Positions 7,395 to 16,511 of a stretch of DNA of 64,000 nt are shown here, in pieces (positions within the stretch are counted from its first letter, which is position 1; every line of letters begins with the position of its first letter). The notes beneath the pieces are model-generated. The model was not told where the DNA came from. It made no database searches and saw nothing but the letters and a program-made list of their open reading frames with translations. Both the position numbers and the translations under genes were made by a program. The DNA comes from CAINVV01 sp037129695. GTDB taxonomy: Bacteria > Bacteroidota > Bacteroidia > Bacteroidales > Prolixibacteraceae. Where the stretch lies: contig JBAXUL010000005.1 of assembly GCA_037129695.1 (NCBI GenBank), positions 12,856 through 76,855 of the forward strand, read 5' to 3'.

Positions 7395-9920
7395 TTAATT
7401 GAGATCTCCTTCTATTGTATTTTCATCTGTATCAATTGATTCTGAATCTGTTATATTTTCATCGATAACATCTTCAATTTCAGCTATTTCAACTCTGGCA
7501 ACCGATGCAATGCTGTCGTCTTCCCTGAGGTTGATCAGCTTGACTCCCTGGGCAGCCCTTCCGGTCATTCTGATCGCTCCTACCGAGAGTCTGATAATTA
7601 CTCCTGCCTCAGTTATAATCATCAGATCATCGCCGTCGGTTACATTTTTGATGGATACCAGAGCTCCGGTTTTTTCTGTAACATTGATTGTTTTTACTCC
7701 TTTCCCACCCCGGTTGGTAACCCTGTAATCCTCAATTTTGGATCGTTTACCATATCCATGTTCAGATACAACCAAAATATTGTCTTCTTCATTGGCAACA
7801 CATACCATGCCAACCAATTCATCGTTTTCACTTCCCAATGTGATGCCTCTTACTCCTGATGCAGTACGGCCAATGGCTCTCGCATGCTTTTCATGGAAGC
7901 GAATAGCCTTACCTGACTTAACAGCGAGCATCATCTCATTCTCACCATTGGTTAATTTTGCTTCAAGTAATTGGTCGTTCTCCCTGATGGTGATTGCGTT
8001 AACCCCGTTTTGCCTTGGCCTGGAATAGGCTTCCAGAGAAGTTTTCTTGATGGTACCCTTTTTGGTACAAAGGATAATGAAATTGTTGTTGATGTATTCT
8101 TCATCCTTCAGAGATTTCACATTGATATAGGCTCTAACCTGATCCTCCGGTTCGATACTGATCAGGTTCTGGATAGCCCTCCCCTTCGAAATCTTGGTTC
8201 CTTCAGGAATTTCGTAGACTTTCAACCAAAAGCATTTTCCCTTTTCAGTAAATAAAAGGAGTGTATTGTGCATGGTCGCAATAAACATGTGTTCAAGGAA
8301 ATCTTCATCTCTGGTACTTGAACCTTTTGAGCCTATGCCACCTCGTGATTGTGTTCTGAATTCAGTCAATGGAGTACGTTTAATATAACCCATGTGGGAT
8401 ATCGTAATCACCATGTCTTCGTCGGCATAAAAATCTTCCGGATTGAATTCTTCAGATGCATAAACAATTTCTGTCCTTCTGCCGTCTCCGTACAAAGATT
8501 TTATTTCCTGAAGTTCGTCTTTGATAATCTGCATTCTTAAAGGTTCCTGAGCCAATATCTCCTTGTAATGCTCGATCATTTTGCACAACTCCGTATAATC
8601 ATCATGGATTTTATCCCTTTCCAATCCTGTCAGTTTTTGCAAACGAAGGTCCAGAATTGCTCTGGCCTGGACATCATCCAATTCAAAATTGGAACAAAGG
8701 TTTTCTCTTGCTTCATCAGGTGTTTTGGCAGCCCTGATAATGTTGATTACAGCATCTAGATTGTCAATGGCAATAATTAATCCCCTGAGAATGTGCGCTT
8801 TCTTTTCTGCTTGGTCCAAATCATATTGTGTACGCCTGATAACGACTTCATGCCGGTGTTCAACAAAATAATGGATCAGATTCTTCAGGTTAAGCATTTG
8901 TGGTCTGCCCTTAACCAATGCAATATTGTTTACATTAAAAGCTGTTTGAAGGGCAGTGTATTTATACAGTTTATTTAAGACCACACTGGCCATCTCATCG
9001 CGTTTGATATCTATGACGATCCTCATCCCAGTACGGTCAGATTCGTCGTTGATGTTGCTGATACCGTCAATCTTCTTGTCATTGACCATCTCGGCAATTT
9101 TGATAATCATCTCTGCTTTGTTGACCATGTAAGGGATCTCAGTGATGATCAATTTCTCGCGCCCGTGTTCGGTTGTCTCAATTTCAGCACGTCCGCGAAC
9201 AACGATCCTACCCCTGCCTGTTTCGAAAGCCTCCCTGACACCGGCATAGCCATAGATGATGCCCCCTGTTGGAAAGTCAGGAGCTTTTATTTTATCAATC
9301 AGCGCGTTCATTGAGATCTCAGGGTCTTCAATGTAAGAGATGATGGCTTCGATGGTGTCTGATAAATTATGGGGTGGCATATTAGTTGCCATCCCCACAG
9401 CAATACCGGATGTTCCGTTAATCAGCAAATTTGGAAATTTGGTAGGAAGAACGGTAGGTTCAGACAATGATTCGTCAAAATTCGGCTGAAAATCAACTGT
9501 ATTTTTCTCTAAATCAGCCAATGCCTCTTCGGCAATTTTTTTCAGTCTGGCTTCAGTGTAACGCATGGCAGCCGGACTATCGCCGTCAACAGAACCAAAG
9601 TTTCCCTGTCCGTCAATCAGTGGATATCGTAAAGACCAAAGTTGTGCCATGCGGACCATGGCATAATAAACTGAAGAATCTCCGTGTGGATGATATTTCC
9701 CCAAAACCTCACCCACAATTCTGGCTGATTTTTTATAAGGTCTGTTTGAAAAATTACCTAACTCGCTCATTCCGAACAACACCCTCCGGTGCACAGGTTT
9801 CAACCCGTCACGCACATCAGGCAGAGCTCTTGATACGATCACCGACATTGAATAGTCAATGTAGGCAGTTTTCATTTGCTCTTCTATATTAATCGGAATA
9901 ATTCTTTCTGAATCAGACAT
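7395..9920 (-). CDS. gyrA: DNA gyrase subunit A
   Basis: This is the breakage-reunion subunit of DNA gyrase, which introduces negative supercoils together with GyrB (not in the window). The 841-residue protein has the winged-helix and tower region with the catalytic tyrosine in AAMRYTEAR (Tyr121). The quinolone-contact segment is HPHGDSSVYYAMVRMAQ (Ser82 and Tyr86 correspond to E. coli Ser83 and Asp87). A six-bladed C-terminal DNA-wrapping domain from about residue 500 includes the GyrA-box-like QSRGGIGSKG and RNRGGKGVK-type segments, with an acidic tail. The frame extends to TTG 9950, but the ATG at 9920 (MSDSERIIPINIEEQ) matches the usual family N-terminus. A -7 promoter box lies 41 bases upstream. 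Confidence 0.97.
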   Translation of the reverse strand: MSDSERIIPINIEEQMKTAYIDYSMSVIVSRALPDVRDGLKPVHRRVLFGMSELGNFSNRPYKKSARIVGEVLGKYHPHGDSSVYYAMVRMAQLWSLRYPLIDGQGNFGSVDGDSPAAMRYTEARLKKIAEEALADLEKNTVDFQPNFDESLSEPTVLPTKFPNLLINGTSGIAVGMATNMPPHNLSDTIEAIISYIEDPEISMNALIDKIKAPDFPTGGIIYGYAGVREAFETGRGRIVVRGRAEIETTEHGREKLIITEIPYMVNKAEMIIKIAEMVNDKKIDGISNINDESDRTGMRIVIDIKRDEMASVVLNKLYKYTALQTAFNVNNIALVKGRPQMLNLKNLIHYFVEHRHEVVIRRTQYDLDQAEKKAHILRGLIIAIDNLDAVINIIRAAKTPDEARENLCSNFELDDVQARAILDLRLQKLTGLERDKIHDDYTELCKMIEHYKEILAQEPLRMQIIKDELQEIKSLYGDGRRTEIVYASEEFNPEDFYADEDMVITISHMGYIKRTPLTEFRTQSRGGIGSKGSSTRDEDFLEHMFIATMHNTLLLFTEKGKCFWLKVYEIPEGTKISKGRAIQNLISIEPEDQVRAYINVKSLKDEEYINNNFIILCTKKGTIKKTSLEAYSRPRQNGVNAITIRENDQLLEAKLTNGENEMMLAVKSGKAIRFHEKHARAIGRTASGVRGITLGSENDELVGMVCVANEEDNILVVSEHGYGKRSKIEDYRVTNRGGKGVKTINVTEKTGALVSIKNVTDGDDLMIITEAGVIIRLSVGAIRMTGRAAQGVKLINLREDDSIASVARVEIAEIEDVIDENITDSESIDTDENTIEGDLN

Positions 9921-9960
9921 ATATATCTTATTTTTATTATTTTTTGTCAAAAAAGCAACA

Positions 9961-9968
9961 CAAAAATA
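9961..9968 (-). promoter_or_regulatory. Putative -7 box of the gyrA promoter
   Basis: On the minus strand the sequence reads TATTTTTG, a full match to the Bacteroidota -7 consensus TAnnTTTG, 41 bases before the gyrA ATG. The -33 TTG is not clear, so strength is uncertain. Confidence 0.5.
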
Positions 9969-10060
9969 AGCATTTTAATGTTAATCAGGGAATATGATCG
10001 AGATTAAATCTTTGTTATTTTCTTCGTAAAATACTAGTCTGATGGCAGTGACATTTTGGC

Positions 10061-10110
10061 AATCCCTGGTTACAATAAAAAAAATATTTTTTTTATTGTA
10101 ACCAGGGATT
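10061..10110. repeat. 50-bp perfect palindrome between gyrA and clpC
   Basis: The left arm (10061-10085, AATCCCTGGTTACAAT followed by A-rich bases) and the right arm (10086-10110) are exact reverse complements with no loop, so the whole 50 bp is a perfect palindrome. The centre is an A8/T8-type tract. It lies in the 333-bp gap between the divergent genes gyrA and clpC, about 140 bp from each start. It could act as a divergent regulatory site, a cruciform or an RNA hairpin, or be a small mobile repeat. The sequence alone does not decide. Confidence 0.9.
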
Positions 10111-10253
10111 ATAATCAACTCATTCTCTTATATTTAAATTTTACGTCTGTGAGATTATCATTGTGCGTAAAGTAAAGGAGATGAATATTATGATTATTTT
10201 TATTTGTTATTTTGTTGGTACGATTTTTGATAAAAAGTATTAAAAAGAACGAT

Positions 10254-12824
10254 ATGGACTCAAAATTTTCGCCCAGGATCAAAGACGTTCTGACCTACAG
10301 TCGGGAAGAGGCAATCCGTTTGGGCAACGATCATATAAGTACGGAACATCTATTCCTGGGAATTCTGAGGGATGGCGAGGGAATAGCAATTGATTCGATG
10401 AAGCAGTTGGGACTTGATTTCTCGAATCTGAAAAATGAACTTGAACTTCATCTGCGAAAAGGTTCTCCTTTAGCAGTTGACGCTTCGATTCCCCTTTTGA
10501 AAAATACGGAACGGACACTCAAAATCGTATTTCTTGAAGCCAGATCCCTCAATGAAGATACAGTTAATACAGGCCATTTATTACTCGCAATTTTAAAGGA
10601 GAAAGAAGGTCTGGTTTTAGAACTTTTTAAAAAGAATGATTTGAACTACGACGAAGTCAAAAATAAAATTGTCGAACTATCCAGGGTTGAAAACAAATCT
10701 GATTTCCCTGAAGAAGGTGACGATCAGGATGATATGTTCGGAAGGAGCAGCGGAAGCAGTTCCTCACAGAGTCAGAAAGGGAATGCCAATCCCAAAACGG
10801 ATACTCCCGTATTGGATAATTTTGGTGTAGATATTACAAAGGCTGCCATGGAAGGGAGTCTCGACCCTATCGTTGGGAGGGAAAACGAAATACAAAGAAT
10901 TGCCCAGATTCTTAGCCGGAGAAAGAAAAATAATCCGGTATTGATTGGTGAACCTGGTGTTGGAAAATCTGCCATTGTGGAAGGTCTTGCACTGAGAATA
11001 TCTCAGCGCAAGGTTTCACGTATATTATTTGACAAACGAGTGATCAGTCTTGACCTGGCATCCATTGTTGCAGGAACGAAATACCGCGGTCAGTTTGAGG
11101 AGCGGATGAAAGCCATCCTCAATGAATTGGCCAAAGTTGACAACATCATTCTTTTTATTGATGAAATTCATACCATCGTGGGTGCAGGAGGTGCAACCGG
11201 TTCGCTGGATGCTGCCAATATGCTCAAGCCTGCCCTGGCCAGAGGTGACATTCAATGTATAGGTGCAACCACCCTGGATGAATACAGGCAACACATCGAA
11301 AAAGACGGTGCTTTGGAAAGGCGCTTTCAGAAGGTATTGGTTGAACCTACTTCCATTGAAGAGACCATTGAAATCCTTCACAACATCAAGGAAAGGTATG
11401 AGGATCACCACAATGTAACCTATACCAAGGAAGCCATTGAAGCCTGCGTCAGGTTGACGGCAAGGTACATCTCCGACAGGCATCTTCCTGATAAGGCCAT
11501 TGATGCCCTGGACGAATCCGGTTCAAGGGTGCATATATCCAATATTTCCGTTCCCGATCGTATCATCCAGCTTGAGGAAAAAATTGAAGAGGTCCGTGCA
11601 GCAAAAATTCTTGCAGTTAAAGGCCAGAATTTTGAACTGGCAGCCAGCTACCGCGACAATGAAAAAAATCTGTTGAATTTGGTAGAAAAGGAAAAGGAAA
11701 TCTGGGAAAAAGAGCTGGAAAGTCATCGAGAAATCGTTGATGAACCGCAAGTGGCAGATATTGTTGCCATGATGTCAGGTATCCCTGTTCAGAAAATAGC
11801 TCAGGCAGAAGGGAAACGGCTTCAGGTGATGTATGGAGATATGAAGAAGAATATCATCGGACAGGACGAAGCAGTTGAAAAGATAACCAAGGCAATACAG
11901 CGAAACAGAGCCGGATTGAAGGACCCCAACAAGCCAATTGGCTCATTTATTTTCCTGGGGCCTACAGGAGTTGGTAAAACTCAGTTGGCAAAGGTTTTGG
12001 CTCAATATCTGTTTGATACGACAGATGCGTTGATCCGCGTAGACATGAGCGAATACATGGAGAAATTCTCTGTATCCAGGCTAGTCGGAGCTCCTCCGGG
12101 ATATGTAGGATATGAAGAAGGCGGTCAGTTGACTGAAAAAGTCAGAAGAAAGCCTTATGCTGTCATTTTGCTGGACGAAATAGAAAAAGCCCATCCGGAT
12201 GTATTCAATATCCTGCTTCAGGTGATGGACGAAGGTCGTCTTACAGATAGTCTTGGCCGGAAAATTGACTTTCGTAATACCATCCTGATTATGACATCCA
12301 ATATCGGAACCCGGCAATTGAAGGATTTTGGTCAGGGAGTCGGTTTCAATACAAGATCATCTGCCGAAGAGGAAAATGAACACAACAAATTCGTCATTCA
12401 AAAGGCATTGAAACGTGCTTTTGCACCTGAGTTTTTAAACAGGGTGGATGATGTTGTGATGTTTAATGCACTGGAGAAGAGCCATATCAACCAGATTATT
12501 GATATTGAACTGAAAGGATTCTACCAAAGAGTAGAGGCCCTTAAATACAAACTTGAGATTTCGACAGAAGCCAAAGATTTCATCGCGGACAAAGGGTTTG
12601 ATCCTCAATTTGGTGCGAGACCATTGAAACGTGCCATCCAGAAATACCTGGAGGATGAGATTGCCGAAGTGATTATTGGCAGTGAAATCAAGGAAGGAGA
12701 TATTATCTCGATCAATTTGAATGAAACGAAAGATAAAATTGTAGCTAAAATTCTATTTGCACAGCCTGCAGATTCGTCTGAAAAGAACGAGACGCCTGAG
12801 CTGCCAACAGAAACCGTAGAGTAA
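10254..12824 (+). CDS. clpC: ClpC-type AAA+ unfoldase of the Clp protease
   Basis: The 856-residue chaperone unfolds proteins and feeds them to ClpP. The order is: Clp N domain (about 1-145, two repeats such as GNDHISTEHLFLGIL and NTGHLLLAIL), acidic/Ser linker, AAA+ domain 1 with Walker A GEPGVGKSA (about 232), middle region with a UVR-like motif (LEEKIEEVRAAK), AAA+ domain 2 with Walker A GPTGVGKTQ (about 569), and a D2-small domain. A VGF loop (GQGVGFN, about 695) matches the ClpP-docking tripeptide. The short UVR-containing middle region argues for ClpC over ClpB. The ATG at 10254 is used instead of the TTG at 10212. It converges on mazG with a four-base gap. Confidence 0.93.
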   Translation: MDSKFSPRIKDVLTYSREEAIRLGNDHISTEHLFLGILRDGEGIAIDSMKQLGLDFSNLKNELELHLRKGSPLAVDASIPLLKNTERTLKIVFLEARSLNEDTVNTGHLLLAILKEKEGLVLELFKKNDLNYDEVKNKIVELSRVENKSDFPEEGDDQDDMFGRSSGSSSSQSQKGNANPKTDTPVLDNFGVDITKAAMEGSLDPIVGRENEIQRIAQILSRRKKNNPVLIGEPGVGKSAIVEGLALRISQRKVSRILFDKRVISLDLASIVAGTKYRGQFEERMKAILNELAKVDNIILFIDEIHTIVGAGGATGSLDAANMLKPALARGDIQCIGATTLDEYRQHIEKDGALERRFQKVLVEPTSIEETIEILHNIKERYEDHHNVTYTKEAIEACVRLTARYISDRHLPDKAIDALDESGSRVHISNISVPDRIIQLEEKIEEVRAAKILAVKGQNFELAASYRDNEKNLLNLVEKEKEIWEKELESHREIVDEPQVADIVAMMSGIPVQKIAQAEGKRLQVMYGDMKKNIIGQDEAVEKITKAIQRNRAGLKDPNKPIGSFIFLGPTGVGKTQLAKVLAQYLFDTTDALIRVDMSEYMEKFSVSRLVGAPPGYVGYEEGGQLTEKVRRKPYAVILLDEIEKAHPDVFNILLQVMDEGRLTDSLGRKIDFRNTILIMTSNIGTRQLKDFGQGVGFNTRSSAEEENEHNKFVIQKALKRAFAPEFLNRVDDVVMFNALEKSHINQIIDIELKGFYQRVEALKYKLEISTEAKDFIADKGFDPQFGARPLKRAIQKYLEDEIAEVIIGSEIKEGDIISINLNETKDKIVAKILFAQPADSSEKNETPELPTETVE

Positions 12825-12828
12825 ATCA

Positions 12829-13614
12829 CTACTTTTTTTCCAGCAATTTGGCTTCATTCCAATAAACATCCATCTCTTCAAGGGTCATACCATGAAGAGA
12901 TTTTCCTTTTAATAAGGTTTGCTCCTCAAGGTAATTGAATCGACGTATAAATTTTTGATTGGTTCTTTCGAGCGCACTTTCAGGATCTATTCCGTAAAGC
13001 CTTGCTGCGTTGACCATTGAGAAAATAAGATCACCAAGTTCTTGTTCCATCTCTTTGGTTCGACCGGCTTTGACTTCGTCCTCCAATTCTGCCAGTTCTT
13101 CTCTCACTTTATCCCAAACCTGTTCATTGTATTCCCAGTCAAAACCAACTCCCCTCACCTTCTCCTGGATCCGGTTCGCCTTGATCAGGGCAGGCAGTGC
13201 CTTTGGAACGCCTTCAAGAACCCGTTTGCTCCTACCCTTCTCTTTCAGTTTGAGCGCTTCCCAGTTTTGTAAAACCTGTTCTGAACCAGTTACTTCGGTG
13301 GTACCAAAAACATGAGGATGGCGGTATATCAATTTTTCAATCAGATTGTTAATTACGTCACCTACATCGAATTGTCCCTTTTCCTCCCCTATTTTCGCAA
13401 AAAAGACAATGTGCAATAAAATATCGCCAAGTTCCTTTTTGATCTCTGTGGGATTATCCTCCAGAATTGCGTCTCCCAGTTCATATACTTCTTCGATACT
13501 CAGTTTGCGTAATGTCTCGTTGGTCTGTTCCCGATCCCATGGGCATTTTTCCCTAAGTTCATCCATGACGGTAAGCAATTTTCCAAATGCCTCCATTTTT
13601 TCTTCTCTGTTCAT
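12829..13614 (-). CDS. mazG: Nucleoside triphosphate pyrophosphohydrolase MazG
   Basis: A 261-residue tandem MazG protein that hydrolyses (d)NTPs to monophosphates and pyrophosphate, a housekeeping role. The first MazG domain (about 10-115) has CPWDREQTNETLRK, EEVYELGDAI and KKELGDILLHIVF, giving the ExxE/ExxD metal ligands. The second (about 145-255) has REELAELEDEV and QELGDLIFSMVN. Start is the ATG at 13614. It is convergent with clpC; no terminator fits in the four-base gap, so the two transcripts probably overlap. It is unrelated to the MazE/MazF pair elsewhere in the window. Confidence 0.95.
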   Translation of the reverse strand: MNREEKMEAFGKLLTVMDELREKCPWDREQTNETLRKLSIEEVYELGDAILEDNPTEIKKELGDILLHIVFFAKIGEEKGQFDVGDVINNLIEKLIYRHPHVFGTTEVTGSEQVLQNWEALKLKEKGRSKRVLEGVPKALPALIKANRIQEKVRGVGFDWEYNEQVWDKVREELAELEDEVKAGRTKEMEQELGDLIFSMVNAARLYGIDPESALERTNQKFIRRFNYLEEQTLLKGKSLHGMTLEEMDVYWNEAKLLEKK

Positions 13615-13738
13615 CCTGCCATTATTGATATTTGCGAAGATACGCTTTTAGCGTTTTTATTTTCCATTTGGGCTAACGGGAAACGGTATTAAAAAAATAT
13701 TTAATTTGCAGAAAATTCTCTCCCGGTAATTGCAACCT

Positions 13739-14707
13739 ATGATCGAAAACGCATTTCAACTCGAAGGCATTGAACCTGCTGATTTTTACGGAATCAGGAA
13801 TTCCAAACTGGATCTGATTAAAAAATATTGTCCGGATTTATTGGTCGTAGCAAGGGGAAATACTTTAAAAGTGAAGGGTGGAGAGGCTCAGGTTACCCTT
13901 TTTTCTCAAAAATTTCAACTCTTAATTGAGCATTTTTACCGATTTAATATCCTTTCTGATGAGACTATTCATCAGATCATGATGAATGATCCGGAGGTTT
14001 CAGATCAGAATCTGTTAAACAACACGGATGTGCTGCTTTTTGGAAATGCCGGAAAACCGGTGAGGGCCAGAACACTCAACCAACGAAAGCTGGTGGATAG
14101 TTGTTCAAGCTATGATTTGATGTTCGCCATTGGGCCAGCCGGGACAGGCAAGACTTATACTGCCATCGCACTTGCAGTTAAATTGCTTAAGAACAGGGAA
14201 ATAAAGAAGATTATTTTGAGCAGACCTGCAGTTGAAGCAGGCGAAAACCTTGGTTTTCTGCCCGGCGACCTCAAAGAGAAAATCGATCCATATCTGCAGC
14301 CACTTTACGATGCCCTGCTCGATATGATCCCTGCGAAGAAGCTGGAAGAGTATCTGAAAGATGGAATCATTCAGATCGCACCCCTGGCTTTCATGCGTGG
14401 AAGGACATTAAGCAATGCATTCGTCATTCTCGATGAAGCGCAGAACACGACTGTTCCACAACTGAAAATGTTTCTTACCAGGATGGGACTCAACACCAAA
14501 TATGTGATTACGGGTGATGTTACGCAGATTGATCTGCCACGCAGACAGCAGTCGGGTCTGATTTTCGCATTGAAAATTCTGAAAGGTATTGAAGGAATTG
14601 CGACTATCTATTTTGACCATACCGACATCATCCGACATAAATTGGTCAAGGATATTGTGATTGCCTATGAAAAGTACGAAGAAAAAAGAGAAGAAGATAT
14701 CAATTAA
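13739..14707 (+). CDS. PhoH-like ATPase
   Basis: A 322-residue PhoH (YbeZ-type) protein. The C-terminal P-loop domain has Walker A GPAGTGKT at about residue 132 and Walker B FVILDEAQN at about 227, followed by the family segments TRMGLNTKYVITGDVTQIDL and FDHTDIIRHKLVKDI. The N-terminal part resembles a small KH-like region, consistent with RNA binding. YbeZ proteins associate with the endoribonuclease YbeY and rRNA maturation, but the biochemical role is not settled. The GAT-rich start at ATG 13739 is preferred over TTG 13730. purC begins 25 bases after the stop, so the two genes are probably co-transcribed. Confidence 0.9.
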   Translation: MIENAFQLEGIEPADFYGIRNSKLDLIKKYCPDLLVVARGNTLKVKGGEAQVTLFSQKFQLLIEHFYRFNILSDETIHQIMMNDPEVSDQNLLNNTDVLLFGNAGKPVRARTLNQRKLVDSCSSYDLMFAIGPAGTGKTYTAIALAVKLLKNREIKKIILSRPAVEAGENLGFLPGDLKEKIDPYLQPLYDALLDMIPAKKLEEYLKDGIIQIAPLAFMRGRTLSNAFVILDEAQNTTVPQLKMFLTRMGLNTKYVITGDVTQIDLPRRQQSGLIFALKILKGIEGIATIYFDHTDIIRHKLVKDIVIAYEKYEEKREEDIN

Positions 14708-14732
14708 AAATCAATCATTAAATTAGATTCAT

Positions 14733-15683
14733 ATGAGTAAAGCCATTGTCGCTACTGATTTCACCTTTCCTGGATTAAAAAGCGTATACAAGGGGAAAGT
14801 CCGCGATGTTTACAATATCAAGGATGAATACCTGATCATGATTGTTTCTGACAGAATTTCCGCTTTTGATGTTGTTTTACCTAAAGGAATTCCGTTTAAA
14901 GGTCAGGTTTTGAACCAGATTGCCACTAAATTTCTGGATGCAACGGCAGACATCGTTCCTAACTGGAAAATTGCCACACCCGATCCAATGGTTACTGTTG
15001 GACATATGTGTGAACCATACAAGGTTGAAATGGTCATCAGGGGATATCTGACAGGTCACGCGTGGCGGGAATACAGTGAGGGAAAACGCATGTTATGCGG
15101 TGTTCCGATGCCGGAAGGAATGAAAGAGAACCAGAAATTCCCAACACCCATCCTAACCCCTACTACCAAGGCCATGGAAGGACATGATGAGGACATTTCC
15201 AGAGAAGAAATCATAAATTCCGGATTGGTTCAGGCTGATGAATATGTAAAACTGGAGGAATACACCCGTGCCATTTTTCAGAGAGGAACTGAAATCGCTG
15301 CACAAAAAGGTCTGATTCTCGTAGATACCAAGTATGAATTTGGGACAAAAGACGGCGTTATTTACCTCATTGATGAGATACACACTCCCGATTCGTCCCG
15401 ATATTTCTATGCAGGCGGTTATGAGGAAAGATTGGCCAAGGGAGAAAGTCAGAAGCAATTATCCAAGGAGTTTGTGCGGCAATGGCTGATCGAAAATGGA
15501 TTTCAGGGTAAGGAAGAACAAACAGTACCATTCATGAGCGATGATTTTGTAGATCAAATTTCAAACCGCTACATTGAACTTTTTGAACATATCACAGGAG
15601 ACCAATTTGTCAAAGCTGAAATTGAAGATGTTCAGGGAAGAATCTTTAAAAATGTGAGTAAATTCATGAATGACAGGCTTTAA
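14733..15683 (+). CDS. purC: SAICAR synthetase (phosphoribosylaminoimidazole-succinocarboxamide synthase)
   Basis: The 316-residue enzyme joins CAIR and aspartate with ATP in purine synthesis. KGKVRDVYNI and SDRISAFDVVLP form the nucleotide-binding lobe. The segments VIRGYLTGHAWREY, PTPILTPTTKAMEGHDEDIS and ILVDTKYEFG with DEIHTPDSSRYF are the signature regions of the family, here of the longer (approximately 300 residue) type seen in yeast and Bacteroidota. Other pur genes are absent from the window. It lies between phoH and a thioredoxin-like gene on the same strand with short gaps. Confidence 0.96.
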   Translation: MSKAIVATDFTFPGLKSVYKGKVRDVYNIKDEYLIMIVSDRISAFDVVLPKGIPFKGQVLNQIATKFLDATADIVPNWKIATPDPMVTVGHMCEPYKVEMVIRGYLTGHAWREYSEGKRMLCGVPMPEGMKENQKFPTPILTPTTKAMEGHDEDISREEIINSGLVQADEYVKLEEYTRAIFQRGTEIAAQKGLILVDTKYEFGTKDGVIYLIDEIHTPDSSRYFYAGGYEERLAKGESQKQLSKEFVRQWLIENGFQGKEEQTVPFMSDDFVDQISNRYIELFEHITGDQFVKAEIEDVQGRIFKNVSKFMNDRL

Positions 15684-15735
15684 CGAATAGAATATCAGAT
15701 TTGGTATAGAAGATTAACCATCAATATTAGATAAA

Positions 15736-16257
15736 ATGAGGAAGCGAATAGCCATGTATTGCCTAGGAAGCCTCCTGTTCGGAGCTTCGGTTCTGGCGCA
15801 AACAACAAATCCGGTGCTGAAAACACTTGTTATAACCGGACAATTGGTGCCCAATTTTAAATATGAACCGGAGAAGGGAAAAACAGCTAAAATCAGCGAT
15901 TTGAAAGGAAAAATTGTGCTGATCAATTTTTTTGCAACCTGGTGTGGACCCTGCAAAATCGAACTGCCAAAAGTTCAGTCAGAGATTTGGCTGAAACACC
16001 AGGCAAGTCCCAAATTTGCCATGCTGACATTTGGACGCGAGCATTCCTGGAGTGAAGTAGAAAAGTTCAAAAAGGACAATGGGTTTACTTTCTCCTTCTA
16101 TCCGGATCCCAAAAGAGCCATTTTTGATTTGTTTGCCAGTCAAGGCATCCCCAGAAGCTTTCTGCTCGATGAAGAAGGGAAAATCATCTTCATGTCTGAA
16201 GGTTATGAAGAAGGACATTTTATAGAACTAACTAAATTGATTGATAGCAAATTATAG
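15736..16257 (+). CDS. Periplasmic TlpA/ResA-like thioredoxin
   Basis: A 173-residue exported redox protein. A signal peptide (MRKRIAMYCLGSLLFGASVLAQ) precedes a thioredoxin-fold domain with the active site FATWCGPCK (Cys70 and Cys73). The later cis-proline region is QGIPRSFLLDEEGKI. This is the AhpC/TSA-Redoxin branch typical of TlpA, which reduces disulfides of exported proteins or cytochrome c apoproteins. The insertion YPDPKRAIFDLF between the CxxC and cis-Pro is usual for the branch. It may be read from the phoH-purC transcript (52-base gap). A clear terminator follows at 16284-16337. Confidence 0.85.
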   Translation: MRKRIAMYCLGSLLFGASVLAQTTNPVLKTLVITGQLVPNFKYEPEKGKTAKISDLKGKIVLINFFATWCGPCKIELPKVQSEIWLKHQASPKFAMLTFGREHSWSEVEKFKKDNGFTFSFYPDPKRAIFDLFASQGIPRSFLLDEEGKIIFMSEGYEEGHFIELTKLIDSKL

Positions 16258-16283
16258 ATATTAAATCAATTATCACTTTAAGT

Positions 16284-16337
16284 AAAATGGGATTTCAATT
16301 TAACTGATCTGTCAGTAATTGGAATCCCATTTTTTTT
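16284..16337 (+). terminator. Rho-independent terminator after the TlpA-like gene
   Basis: An AAAATGGGATTTCAATT arm (16284-16300) pairs with AATTGGAATCCCATTTT (from 16317) with one G-T mismatch and a 16-base loop, directly followed by a run of T residues ending at 16337. Confidence 0.8.
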
Positions 16338-16365
16338 GTCTGTTCTTACCTCAAAATACTCCAAG

Positions 16366-16400
16366 AAAAAGCCGTCTCGACAGGGGAGATCGGGACGGCT
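16366..16400 (-). terminator. Terminator for the TonB-dependent receptor gene
   Basis: AGCCGTCTCGA (16370-16380) and TCGGGACGGCT (16390-16400) form a stem with one wobble position and a 9-base loop. Read on the minus strand the stem is followed by TTTTTCTT. It lies about 110 bases after the receptor stop. Confidence 0.65.
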
Positions 16401-16511
16401 CATTTCAATCAAAAACTATGAAAAAAACCTTTACTCTTATAAGGCAAAGATGCGAAGGGTTTTAGTTAAGCCGATTCAACGGAACTTAAAGATTGTTAAA
16501 TATCAAATGGC

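Noticed and set aside
12829..13614. MazG as part of the toxin-antitoxin pair at 53222-53781
   Set aside because: MazG here is a housekeeping pyrophosphohydrolase far away on the map; the shared name does not imply a shared module.
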